A DNA stretch of 64,000 nucleotides from assembly GCA_033239525.1 (NCBI GenBank), contig BSYO01000038.1:4045556-4109555 (forward strand). The letters are read 5' to 3'. The notes under the pieces were generated by a model that searched no databases, had not been told where the DNA came from, and saw only the letters and a program-made list of their open reading frames with translations. The position numbers and the translations under genes are program-made. Below, piece after piece: positions 1 through 11,400 of the stretch. This DNA is from Nepenthes gracilis. Taxonomy: Eukaryota > Streptophyta > Magnoliopsida > Caryophyllales > Nepenthaceae. Position 1 is the stretch's first letter, and every line of letters begins with the position of its first letter.

Positions 1-470
1 TGCACAAAGACACAGTAGTCAAAAGTAGTCTTCTGATATCATTGTCCGACTATGATAGACTTAAACTTCTTATACCATTGTCTTGAAGCCTATTTTAGTC
101 CGTACAAGCTCTTCCTTAGACGACAAACCAGTTTCTTTCTTCCCTTGACCTCAAACCCTTCGATTGCTCAATGTAGATTTTTTCTTCAAAGTCACCATGG
201 AGGAATACTATTCGAACATCCAATTATTCTATTTCCAAGTCCAGAGCAGCTGTCAATCCAAACACAACACGAACGAGGACATTTTTACCATAGGTGAAAA
301 GATTTAATCAAAATTCAAGCCTTTGTGCTGACTGAAACCTTTCACTACAAGTCATTCCTTGTATCTCAGCTGCGTGGTGTCCTTAGACGTCTTCAATCGG
401 AAGACCCACTTATTCTTTAGGGCTCTCTTCCCCTTAAGTAGCTCAACCAACTCAAAAGTGTGATTTTCAT
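1..470 (-). pseudogene. Copia reverse transcriptase, N-terminal fragment
   Basis: The minus strand between about 300 and 470 reads a segment with LLKGKRALKNKWVF followed by R-L-K, the standard opening of the Copia reverse transcriptase domain. The domain continues beyond the left edge. Small frame disruptions are present and no long ORF remains. The assignment rests on this motif and on its place after the integrase. Confidence 0.75.
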
Positions 471-616
471 GCAATAAGGCCATCTCATCCCTCATTACTT
501 CCAACCATTTTTCTTTATTTTATCCCTTATAGCATCATCAAAATCTTCAGGCTCACCAGCGTCAATGAGCAGAACATACTCATTGGGTGATAAGCGGACG
601 GACGGTCCCCTAGTTC

Positions 617-1291
617 TCATGGACCTTCCAATAGGTATCTCATCAGCGTCCTCGGCCTGTTGAGGAATGATAGCTTCCTCATTTCCATCAAATGCCTCGT
701 CGACTTCATCGTTGTCCTCGCCATATCTTGGCCGTTGATCTTGTCACAAAGAGGTGCTGGTCGGACATTATCAACAATAATCTTGTCTATCCATCCAACT
801 TCAGAGTTGGCCATCTCACCAATATCTGTGATGGTTTTAGTTTTAACAAAGACACCATCCCTTGACTGTGTGAGTCTCCTCTCAGTTAGGTCATAAGTTT
901 GTACCCCAACTCATCTTCTTCGTAGCCCAAAAAGATGCATTGCTTCATCTTTGATTCAAATTTGGTCCTCTCATCTCTCGAGACATGAACATAGGCTTTA
1001 CAATCAAACACTCGCAAATGGTCATAAGATAGCTCATTTTTTGACCAAATCTTCTCTGGTACATCACCATTCAATGGTCTACTGAGCGAACTTATTGATA
1101 ATATAGACCACAATCTTTAATACTTCTGCCCAAAAGGAGTTGGACAATTTTACCTCGGAAAGCATACACCTGACCCTTTCTAACAGTGTGCGGCTCATCT
1201 GCTCCACTACTCTATTCATCTTTGGCATTTTTGGTGGCATCATTTGATGATGTATGCCATATTTTCTGTAGTAGACATCAAATGGCCCAAA
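617..1291 (-). pseudogene. Copia integrase core, C-terminal part, and linker to RT
   Basis: Minus-strand frames read YYRKYGIHHQ, then a VVEQ-like segment, WAEVL, and the Copia-typical run HLRVFDCKAYVHV followed by CIFLGY. This matches the integrase core and C-terminal region, where DNA strand transfer into the host genome is catalysed in intact elements. The reading frame changes near 1080-1113, so the copy is not functional. The 5' part of the same domain lies at about 3875-4190, on the other side of the inserted solo LTR. Nothing upstream suggests a host promoter. Confidence 0.85.
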
Positions 1292-1296
1292 GTATT

Positions 1297-3869
1297 TGTG
1301 AGATCCCGATCCCAAAATATGATTATTATGGAATAATTATGTGGATAAAAATCATATTAAAGTTTAAATATAGTGAAAAAATTTGATATCAAGTAAAATG
1401 AGGTGAAATAGGTTAAGGAGCGTAGGGCGCTCAATCACTACTCGAGCATCCCTGGAGTGACCCTCAAGTGCAAAAATACAAACGTTGTGCTCGAGGGTGT
1501 GCCCAAGGCAAGGCAGGAGCAGTCTTGGCTACGAGCAATGTGCTCGAGCACCGCTCGAGCATGATTCTAGGGAGAACGGGCGCTCGAGTACTACACAACT
1601 AGCACTTGAGCGCCGGTCGTGTGTTGCACACGTGACCCCTTCTTTCCTTTGTTTTAAAAGGGGATTTAAGGAAAGATGGACAACAAAATGACGAGCAATG
1701 CGAAGAGAAGAAGGAGGAAGGAGAGGGAAGAGAAAAGAAAGGGAAAAAATCTTCCGTCCAATTTCTATCAGAGTAAGGGTAATTGTAAATCGAGCTCTTG
1801 CAATTATACTTCGGACGTTATATATCATTTTTCTAGCGTTTTAATATCTTAGATATTGTATTTTTACTCTAAATCCATGATTCTAGCATGTTTATTGTAA
1901 ATAAAACCTATGTTTCCTGATTAATTGACAAATTTCATGTTTACTGGTATGTACTATTATATATACCTCTGATTTCATATAAATATATGTATTTGGTATT
2001 TGTTTATTGTCTGGATTATTTGACAAAACCCTAAGCTCGAAAATGAAGAGATTTAACAGTTTTAATCCAAAATTTCTAATGTGTAAAAGCTAATCTATAA
2101 CGTGGTAATGTCCAGGATGTGATTTATTTCTGAAAAATTTACTTCGATTTATACTGTTAAATTTTTGTGGATTCTGAAGTAAATCTGAAGGGTTATAAAC
2201 TATTACTGTATATTTTGAAGCAAATCTGAAGGGTTACAAACTATTACTGTATATTCTGAAGTAAATTTGAAGGGTTACAAACTATTACTATATATTTGAA
2301 GTAAATCTGAAGGGTTACAAACTATTGCCATATTTCTGAAGCAAATCTGAAAGGTTACAAACTAATACTGTATATTTTGAAACAAACCTGAAGGGTTACA
2401 AACTATTACTATATGTTTTGAAACTAACTGAAGAGTTAGTGTAAAACTCTGACTGACTTCTGAAGCCTAATAAGTTTTCAGTTAAGAAATATGAAGAAAA
2501 ATATTTCTGATCCTATTAATTAGGATTTGGACTGATATACGGTTAGATTAGGTTATCCGTCATATCTTAGAACGTTATGGTGGTAATCGATAATAACTCT
2601 ATCCATAGAGTTACACGTGATCCACTCTTCCTTAGGATATTAACCTAGAGGATAGTTACTATCACTGGCCGGCATCCCTATCCTAAATCCCACCAGAGGA
2701 GATAGACCCCACGAAAAGGGATATCATATTCTGTTACTAGCTTTGGATTGTGTAAAGTGAACACAATTCATCCTCGATTATTCACGTCCTCTACTAGTGG
2801 GGTCTACTAATTGGGTCCTTTTCTAATAGGAAAAGGAATTTCTGGAATTTATAGAATTGATACTGTTTTTTTGGTTTCTAAAACATATTTTACTGATTTA
2901 TTATTTTCGATGCATGTTTAAATAGAATTATGCTCTATTCTTGTTTCCATGGATGCCTCCGTTCTTCTAATTATCGTAATTTCTATCCTAGAATACTTAT
3001 ATTTCATATAAAAGGATGAATTATGATTATCGAGACCTGTTTATATGGAATTATACTTTTCTCATGATTTATATATATATTTCTATTCCATGGCATCTCT
3101 ATGATCTTCTACATTTATGATTTTGCTATTGTTTCCGTAATCACTATGATTATCACTGATTTATACTTCCTCTATTTTCATGCATTATCGCCATAATTGA
3201 ATATTTTTATATTACTGTTTATCTGCATTTATGTTCTGTATGAATACTGTATATTCTGTATGTTTTGATACCTTGTTAGATTTCGGTTCACTGTTTACTG
3301 TTTTTTCCTCTAGATGAGATTGTAAAGCTAGTACCAGACAAGGAGTGATTTAAAGTTTAGCCTGAAGACCTTTGGAGACCTGAAATATTTTGGAGACTTT
3401 GAAAAGAAATAGTTTAAATATAAATAATGAATTTTGTATATGGATTTTATGTATATAGATTAAGTATATGAAATGTATGTGATGCATGTGATGAAATAGG
3501 AATTTATACTTCCGAATGTTTATAATTCTGTTTCCTCTATATATTTTTTTAATTCTGTACAAGTCCTAAATAGTGTCTCTATTTCAAACTGTTAATATAG
3601 TAGATAGGAAATGTTAAATGTAACCCATAGGGAATTATACGGCGCCTGTGATCCTGTATCTGAAATGAGAATTCCTATTGATGGATATTATGATGATATT
3701 ATTTTGTATGCTTACAAGTTATAAGTAGAATTTGTATTTCTATTTAACCCAATTTTAGGGGAGACTCTGTCCGTTTTTTTTCTAAAACTTTAGGTTATTA
3801 ATTGGGTTTAGGTTTCTATTCTATATAATGATGGAAAATTTTGAGGAAAAAAAAATCTGTTCCGTCATA
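1297..3869 (+). mobile_element. Solo LTR (2573 bp) nested in the Copia integrase
   Basis: The segment begins TGTGAGATCCCG and ends CCGTCATA. It interrupts one integrase coding region whose two halves lie directly outside it. Left of it is GTATT (1292-1296) and right of it GCATT (3870-3874), a 5-bp target duplication with one change. The final TA is best read as a decayed CA. No coding potential and no second LTR are present, so this is a solo LTR left by recombination between two LTRs. Its length suggests a Ty3/Gypsy family; that part is inference. It contains a 41-bp tandem array. Confidence 0.8.
2176..2450. repeat. Tandem array, about 41 bp x 7
   Basis: Copies start near 2176, 2217, 2258, 2298, 2338, 2379 and 2420. 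Each carries a GAAG(T/C)AAAT core followed by CTGAAGGGTTACAAAC and a TATTACTGTATA-like stretch. The array lies inside the solo LTR. Confidence 0.85.
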
Positions 3870-3874
3870 GCATT

Positions 3875-4640
3875 CGCCACCATTATCACTACGGATAACT
3901 TTCAGCTTCTTTAATGTCTGCCATTCTATCAAAACATGAAAATGCTCAAAAGTATCGAGAACTTGGTCCTTAGTCTTCAATAGGTAAACTCATAATTTTC
4001 TTGAACAATCATCAATGAATGACATAAAATATTGAGCTCCTCCGAGTAATTTTTTTTGAATGGTCCACACACATTGGTGTAAACTAGGTCAAGCAGCTCC
4101 ATCTTTACAGAAGACGAGTCTCCTGGAACGAGACTCTTCTTTACTTTCTAGTCATATAGTGAGGACAGTCCTCGTTACCATCTGCTTTCACTTATGAAAT
4201 AAGACATTTCTTAGCCAAATGACATAATCCCTTGTCACTCATGTGGTAAAGGCTGCGGTGCCACAGGTCCGAGAACTCCTCACTACTTGTGACATTCACA
4301 TCCCCAGACATAGCAAGCACCTTCATTACATACAAGCTGGTAGTCTTCTGTCCTCGGGTAATAACAATAGATCCTCTTGTCAACTTCCATTCTGCATCAC
4401 AAAAGGTATTACGGTAACCTTCATCATCCAGCATGCCAGCTGAGATTATATTCATTCGGATTTTTGGGACATGCCGTACATCCTTCAATAACAATCTTAT
4501 CCCATTATTGGTGACCAGCAACATGTCGCATCTGTCAATAGTTGGGGACGTTCCTTCATTACCCATTCTTATTATTCCAAAATCTCTTGGAGTATAAGAA
4601 ATGAACAATCCCCTTCTAGATGTCACGTGAAGGGAGGCAC
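3875..4640 (-). pseudogene. Copia protease end, GAG-pre-integrase and integrase N-terminal part
   Basis: The frame at 4192-4626 carries VRHVPKIRMNIISAG and, near its end, LWHRSLYHMSDKGL, the GAG-pre-integrase (zinc-binding HHCC-like) region that precedes the Copia integrase core. Downstream (3875-4190) a frame with several stops reads KMELLDLVYTNVCGPF and then the segment leading to the core catalytic region. The protease active-site region near 4645-4665 is broken by a stop codon in the reading frame. The integrase continues at 1291 across the inserted LTR. Confidence 0.85.
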
Positions 4641-4797
4641 CGTGTCAACCCACCCAGTTGGACTGATTGTCCGTCGAACTAGCCGTGTCCATTTCACAAG
4701 TTAGCAGGAAGTCACCTCCTGTAACAATTGAGATCGAGGACTTTTCCTCACATCATCCCTTTTCTCATTTACTCTCCTTTTCAACGTTTTCATACTT

Positions 4798-5560
4798 TTA
4801 CTTATAATAATATTTTTTAATGTGGTCTTTCTTATCATAATGATGACACTCGATATTTTGAAACTTCGACCTGGACTTACTACGATCCTTTTCACCTTGC
4901 TTTGGTCCGCGTCCCCCGCTTCTTTTCCGTGACTTAGTCATGAGAACCTCAGAGTGGGAAGAAGTGGAGGTTCCCTGATACTTCTTTGCCTCATTCATGA
5001 GTAAGGACGCAATGACCAAGTCCAGTTGAAGTATATTCTTTCCAAATAGTAATGTCATCACAATATGATCATATGATGCTGGAAAGGAAGCCAGCAACAC
5101 CAATGCCTTGTCTTCCTCCTTGATTCATTCATCGAGAGCAGATATTTGTGTCACAATTCTGTTGAACTCGTCCAGATGCTTTTCAAAACTTTCTCTCTCG
5201 GACAGACGAAATCCATAAAACTGCTTCTTCATATGCAGTCTCGTGGTCAAGGATTTGGACTTGTATTTACTTTCAAACTTCTTCCAAACCTCAGTCAGGT
5301 CTGACAGGCTGAGAACCTTTTGAAACGTATTGTCTGTCAAACACAGCTTAATAGTGCAGTTTGCAAGATCTTTCTTATCTTACCACTCTTCCTCAGTCAG
5401 GTTCTCCGGTTTCTCATCCTTCTTTCTCAATACTTTTACGGTTCCTTCCTGGGTCAAGATATTTTTCACCATTTCCTACCAAAAGATAAAATTGCCCTAC
5501 CCGTTAAACTACTCCGCACTAAATGGCAAATTCTTTGAGAATGATGCCATTTAAATTGTA
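4798..5560 (-). pseudogene. Copia gag with mutated zinc knuckle
   Basis: Two frames (5125-5340 and 4798-5103) together cover a UBN2-type Copia gag: KFESKYKSKSLTTRLHMKKQ, then a segment with FEKHLDEFNRIV, then SYDHIVMTLLF. A CCHC zinc knuckle is still recognisable near 4800-4860, but its second and fourth ligand cysteines are replaced by tyrosine. Gag normally forms the virus-like particle that packages element RNA. The gene begins just inside the primer binding site at 5571-5583. Confidence 0.85.
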
Positions 5561-5570
5561 GCTTGAACCA

Positions 5571-5583
5571 GGCTCTGATACCA
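5571..5583 (-). other. Primer binding site (initiator tRNA-Met type)
   Basis: On the minus strand these bases read TGGTATCAGAGCC, the classic plant Copia primer site. They lie two bases inside the LTR end. This fixes the element orientation. Confidence 0.9.
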
Positions 5584-5585
5584 CT

Positions 5586-6390
5586 TGTTGGAGACACGAA
5601 GTAGTGTCCAACCGAGTAGCAAGAAGGAATAAACTCATAGTTATAAAGAAAGAAGAAAGAGAGGCAACATTTTTACGTAAAAAACCCTTTTGAATAAGAA
5701 AAAATCACGGGACTCCAATCCATAAAAGGATTGCACCTATGTGAGTTTTTGGTTACACAAACCACCGGCTACACAAGCCCTAAGAGTCGAAGAAGAAAAA
5801 GAACAGAGCCCCGCCTATTGAGTGCACACACTCAGCTCTCTCTATAACAATTCACTCTTCTCTCGCTCACTATTTCCGCAATTGCTCACACACACATACC
5901 TATTGCATAGCACCCAGACACAAAAACACACATATATGTATGCCGGCTAATGAAAGTAACAGTCATGCCAACGTAGAGGACACACGTACATGTAGCCGCC
6001 TGGCAGCCTGTAACTCTACAATAACTTTGCAGATTGTTGTACCTTTCGAAAAAAATGACCCGTCACTCTGCAAAGACTGCGCGCATATTCCCACTTTCAT
6101 GTTCAAAAGATCTTCGATTCTGGCCTTCACATGTGCTTTCTGCGTACAAGTTCTCGGGCCTTCAAAGATGCCTTCAGGTATTGCCCATGAAACTCGGACC
6201 TCAAGTGAAGAAAGTCTTCGGGCATTACATAATATCCTCGTCCATATTCACAATCCTCGGATGATTGACTCATCAAGGCTGCGGACCACATCCGAGTACG
6301 AGTCTGCGGCCACATTCCCACAAAGGGAGTGACCTCAACACATTTAGCCGTCAAGCTCGGGCATTAAATTTGTAATATTAATAATTAACA
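5586..6390 (-). mobile_element. Copia 5' LTR (805 bp)
   Basis: The plus strand starts TGTTGGAGACAC directly next to the primer site and ends TTAATTAACA style (TG..CA borders). The next five bases, ATACC, would be the target duplication, but the partner LTR lies outside the window and this cannot be verified. The right border is the best TG..CA fit, not a proven end. Confidence 0.65.
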
Positions 6391-7997
6391 ATACCGATGG
6401 GATGCAAGATTCGAATCCACTTAAAAGATAGTTCTATAGAGATCAAACAGCAACTGTGTTATTATATATTCTTTATATAATTTAAATAGTGTGTATGCCT
6501 TTGTATCTTACACTTATCGGTGCAAGTGTAATAATATAGTCATATGAGAATTTAAAGTAATATGATAAAAAAAGATTTAAAATGACTTATACTTTAAAAT
6601 ATTATACTAAATTAAGAAATTAATCATATAGCTGACCCACTTTAAAAAAATATAAAACATTATTATTATTAGCACATGAAAATTTTGCCCGTCATCATCG
6701 TGCCCACCAAATAAGACTAAAATAAGGCAAAATGTTATGGTATTCGAGCACTAAAATATGACAATTAAAATATGGCAAATTCTTTGTTGGGCCCCAACAT
6801 CATAACCAATCTGGCAAAAAGAGGATCTTCATAATGAAGGCCTAGTCGTTTCAAAATCTTTTCCTCCTAAAAATGGTGACTGAACACTGTAGAAATAAAG
6901 ACAAACGAAGGAAGCCACTTATCCAAGTTGTAGTTGGTTTTAGTTTGATTCATTTTCTTCCTAAATTCTCTTTGATAAAATAAGCCGGTAACATAAGTCT
7001 CATCTACACAACTAATTGAATAATTAAAAGTCCTCTCTAATAAGTTTCAATATCACTATAAATAAATAATAATAATAATGTATATTTTAAAAATGGATTC
7101 AACTTAAAAGTTTATTCAGATGGCTTTTAGATCAAAGAATTTTGATTCTACATATCATAATGACAAATAAAAAGTCAAAAGGATAATTTTCTTATCATCT
7201 GACATTTTAATTTCAGGTAGTGATTTCACCAAACAAATTAGAAAATAAAAAGACAATTGCAAATAGGGTGTGTCAGTTTCTAATTAAAATATTATCTAGG
7301 AGGGAAAGTTTTTATATGAGTAAAATTGATCTAAGTCTTATGATTTTGATTAGAACCTAATCCAAGAGATTCATTATTTCACCCCTTTTTACAAAATCAC
7401 TTCTCACCCCTATCATATGAATTCAATGAAATAAGTAAAATACATACAAGTTAGAGGAATACAGAAATGAATTATCAATGTATGATACGAAAAATATTGA
7501 CAAAGAAAAATTTTAAGTATTCAAAGGTATTAATAGAACTGACTTCTAAAGAGTCTAAATGATCTCCATAATAAATATATAATCCATTGAGCTCTCAAAA
7601 CCTTAGAAGATTCTTTTATACAATTCTTGATATCTACCTTGATCCTCCTATTGAGCCATGCCTTGGCTTATATAGTTTAAGAAATCTCAATAACACCTAA
7701 TTATCCAATTACTTTTATTGAGGATTAATTGATACTTTTACATAAATCAAAAGAAGGGTGAGTAATAAATATGAGTTAGGCCCTCATCTAGAAAAGAAAT
7801 CCCCTCTTTATTTTGCCCGTACCTCTTTCTAAGACTATTTTTGCACTTTCTTGGGCTCTCTTTGGGTCTATTCTTCCTTCATCATGTCATGTCTTTTCTA
7901 AGGCATCTTGTTCTAAATAGTTTTAGCCATTGGGTCCTCCTTCGTGGTCATTCTTTTGACATAGGAGCCAAGAAATAGCATGCGATTGCAGGTCACA
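6391..7997. other. AT-rich intergenic DNA
   Basis: I see no gene in this stretch. There is only scattered AT-rich sequence and no long ORF on either strand. A TTCGAATCC motif at 6410-6418 looks like a tRNA B box, but nothing around it supports a tRNA gene. Confidence 0.6.
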
Positions 7998-8545
7998 CTG
8001 TTAAGGGAGCCAAAAAGAAAGATGCAGCAGTATTATGACCTAGTGGAGGAAATATTTAACCTTTCAGTTCGAAGAGTTTGTATATCTCAAATTGCAGCCG
8101 TACACATAAACATCATTGATAAATAGATTCAATGTCAAGTTGTCCCAAAGATACTTAGGGCCCTCCCAAATACCGGAGTGGATCAAAGGAGTAGCGTCCA
8201 AGCCAGAATTTTCATTGACTGCTTTGCTGCATCCTATTTTCAACAGTACCAAGATAAAGAAATCAATGGGGTACCCTAACCTCATTACCAAGGAGTTGTC
8301 GTCGATCTACGACGAGGGGAATATGATACTTGAGCTCAAGAAAGCAAACCGGTATTGTCTACGAAAGGAACACCGGGGTGTAAAGCAATGGCAATTGCTC
8401 AGGCAGTGAAGGAGATTCCCAAGGATGAGACCTATGGGAAAACCACGATGAGATTGCAGTCTAAGTTTTCTCATTTCACCCTTGTGGGCAAAGGAATTCT
8501 TAAAATGGGGAAAATTGATGAGGGTGTAGATGACCTATGTTGAAT
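7998..8545 (+). pseudogene. Ty3/Gypsy polyprotein tail (integrase C-terminus and chromo-like region)
   Basis: Shifting plus-strand frames read KMQQYYDL, VYLKLQPYT, RFNVKLSQRYLGP and LLHPIFNSTKIKK, which is the GPY/F-type end of a Ty3 integrase (normally YLKLQPYRQ..HPVFHVS). A degraded chromo-like segment follows, ending in TLVGKGILKMGKIDEG. Several frameshifts are needed, so this is a dead fragment. No gag or RT lies upstream. The family call rests on these motifs. Confidence 0.8.
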
Positions 8546-8579
8546 ATTATGAGCACAAGTTTAAGAAAATAGTTCAATT

Positions 8580-8945
8580 CTAAAAGACCGGTCTGATAGG
8601 AGGGAGAGCTACTTAAGCTTAAAAGTCAGGATTTATGAAGTTGAGTCTCCGATGTGGGACTCGTAGCATTCATCATTCCTTCAATAGCCGCTGACCTTGG
8701 CGGTTACACTCTGTTACACTTCACTCGACGGCGCCTCACTCGGTTTTTTTGGTCAACCCTTTTGTAGGCCGCAAGTATCTTTCTCGGGGTTGAGGCCAAT
8801 ATCAATGAAAGTATTATAGTTGCGAGCACAAATCCAAAAGGAGAGCCAAATCCAAAAAGACCGGTCTGATAGGAGAAAGAGCTCCTCAGATTTATAAGCT
8901 AACATTTATTGAGCTAACTTTTCGATGTGGGACTTGCAACACTGA
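8580..8945. repeat. Two related segments downstream of the Ty3 tail
   Basis: AAAAGACCGGTCTGATAGGA occurs near 8582 and again near 8855. Each copy is followed by AGAGCTNCT and, about 60 bases later, by a CGATGTGGGACT motif. The pair may be pieces of the LTR that belonged to the adjacent Ty3 fragment; this is inference. Confidence 0.6.
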
Positions 8946-10984
8946 AAGAGCACACGGTTGGATTACAGCCAAACCAACGATCCAAAGTTAGTGGATTGTA
9001 AAGCATTTGGAGTGAAGAATACGCTAAGTAAATATCTCTTGCTAAAGGTAGTTAAGCAATCAGGTGTTGATATGGTTTAGCATGCTATACAAGCAATTGA
9101 ATATGATGGGCAGCCTATAATATAGCATGGCCTAGCATGTCAATTTTACATGACACAATTAGTATTCCCTTTGGGTCCTATTTCGGTCAATGCGTGCCCG
9201 TCCAAGTTCGACACAACCCACTTAGTACACTATGTAAGTTAAGATATAATTTATCTTTAAACGTTTTTTTTTTATCTTAAACTTCATACAGTGGATTGCC
9301 CATTATATAGTTTAAGACGTTCAGTATTGATACGTTCTTAAATTCAATTGTTATACGAATTAGGAGGCTAAAAACTATCAGATAGGTTTGATATGGGTCC
9401 GATCTCAGTACGCTTATGAACTAAATTCTGTACAACGTAACAAATATACGGTCAAAGGATTGGTATGACTTATTTTCGAATATATCATTTGACGCTCAAA
9501 TTAGTAATTTTTTTTTTAAGAAAAAAAGAGAGAATATAAAATAAAAATCTCTATAAAAATGGTTTTGTGATTTACACTTATTAGAAAGCGTCTTAATAAG
9601 TGTAAGAGAGAATACTTTTGAAGAGTCTTAAAATTATCTTTTATTAACTTTTATTTAGTTGAGTATCATCTATCTCTTCTGTTGGGATAGTGGGATTTAT
9701 ATAGAAATGATGGACGGTTGACTTTTTCTACAATTTGTTTATGGAACCGTCCGAATAGATAAGAAGATATCGTTTAGCGAACGGTTTCTAATTGGCAACC
9801 GAATCTGTTGAACTAGATAAGAGATAAGAGCTGTCTATTTTGGTTGGTTGGAGTCGATTCCGTTTCTATTCAAAAGGTAAACTATCCGAATAAAACAAAT
9901 GAATTCACATACCGACTTTCGGTTATAATGGCCGATTAGGTTTTTATTTTATTATGAGCTGAATCCTTTGACGGATTTTTTTCTTAGGCCATTAGCAACT
10001 ATATACTTTAATAATGGCAATATTATATGACAATATAATATGTTTGATACATTTTTTATTTAATTTGGTGAAATGAATTCCATTCTAGAAACAGGTGTGG
10101 TCATTCAGCTGCAAAATCGTTGGCTTAGTCAGCATGATGCGACACAAATTGTGTTAAATCAAATTGTACCACGTTGGTTTGAACCTTAAAAGTACTTACG
10201 ACCACTGACGAGGAAAGAAAAATTATCTATCTATCTATCTATCATTTTATTTTACAATTATAATATCTATTATTAAAAAATATATTTTTTTTTAAAAAAT
10301 ATATACTAAGTTTAGCTAATTTTTTTAATATATAATGAGTATATATTATTTAATAATCTTATATTTTAGATAATATGATACACTTTTTTATAAGTAATAA
10401 TAGAGTTAAGTTAATAAAAGATAATTTATAAGTGTACTCAAATCTGTAAAATTATAGCTGTGATGGATGGTGACATCGAGTAGAAGCCAAAACACAGACA
10501 TGATTGAATGTGATGGAAAACTGTTATGGACAAACTGAAGAAAAAAATTAACGATCAAGTCAAAAGAAGACAACAGAAGAAGTAGACCCCGGCAGCGTTA
10601 AGACGACATGACTAAGAGATAACACTCCCAAAATAAGTAGAGCGTGAAACTCGACAAGAACAAGCTCAAGGCCAAAGAGATAAAATTCCCAAAGCAAATG
10701 GACCCGGAAGCTCAACAGTAGCAGCAGTCGAGACTTTACAGTAAAAAACATGAAGAACGTGTTCAGAAGTTAATCGAATTACAGCAATAAGTTAATCGAA
10801 TGAAAACCCTTTTGATAGAACAGAAATATATTTTAATTAAGAAAATTATTAGCATAAATATATCGTTTGAAATAATTTGGCGTCTGTTTCAATCTTCAGT
10901 CGATGAGAACAGATGGACAGATAAGAATAGGTGCTGACATTTATAAAATTCACTTACATGTAAAGGATAATATCTAAGAATATG
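8946..10984. other. Intergenic DNA without genes
   Basis: No supported coding region. The ORF-like stretch at 10560-10751 has no recognisable family. A short TATC microsatellite lies at about 10223-10244. Confidence 0.6.
10223..10244. repeat. (TATC)n microsatellite
   Basis: Five consecutive TATC units flanked by AT-rich sequence. Confidence 0.9.
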
Positions 10985-11400
10985 GCATGTTCAATTGCCG
11001 ATTTGGAATTGAGGTTGCCGATTTGGACTTGAGGCCGGTTTGGAGGCCGATTTGGCCTTGCTGACATGGCATGTCAAGTGCCGATTTGGACTTGCGTTTC
11101 AAGTGCCGATTTCGTCTTGTGGCTGGTTTGGCTTTGCTGTCTTGGCATGCAATTGCCGATTTGGACTTGAGGTTTCCGATTTGGTCTTGTGGCCGATTTG
11201 GATTTGAGGCCAATTTGGCTTTGCTAACATGGCATGTCAAGTGCCGATTTGGACTTGCGGTTCAAGTGCTGATTTTGACTTGTGGCCGGTTTGGCTTTGC
11301 TCTCTTGGCATGCCATTGCCGATTTGGACTTGAAGCTGGTTTGGCTTTGTGGCCGGTTTGGCTTTGCCAACATGGCATGTCAAGTGCCGATTTGTTAGCC
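10985..11400. repeat. GC-richer minisatellite with higher-order structure
   Basis: Short units built from GCCGATTTGGACTTG and GGCCGGTTTGGCTTTG alternate here. A larger unit beginning CATGGCATGTCAAGTG recurs at 11065, 11228 and 11371, a higher-order period of about 143-163 bp. ORFs on both strands (for example 11071-11454) are by-products of the repeat. Confidence 0.85.

Larger units (their letters stand above)
1..5585 (-). mobile_element. Ty1/Copia retrotransposon, internal region, decayed and interrupted
   Basis: The minus strand reads gag, protease region, integrase and the start of reverse transcriptase from right to left, which is the Copia order. The left end runs off the window. Recognisable pieces are gag (about 4798-5560), the GAG-pre-integrase region (4192-4626), the integrase N-terminal part (about 3875-4190), the integrase core and C-terminal part (about 617-1291) and the RT start (about 300-470, with a KNKWVFRLK-like motif). 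The integrase is split by a solo LTR at 1297-3869. Stops and frameshifts occur throughout, so the copy is dead. The primer site at 5571-5583 and the LTR from 5586 fix its orientation. The domain order and motifs are read from the sequence; the family assignment is established knowledge. Confidence 0.9.

Noticed and set aside
6400..6420. tRNA B box-like TTCGAATCC
   Set aside because: No A box at the right distance and no stem structure. Too short to support anything.
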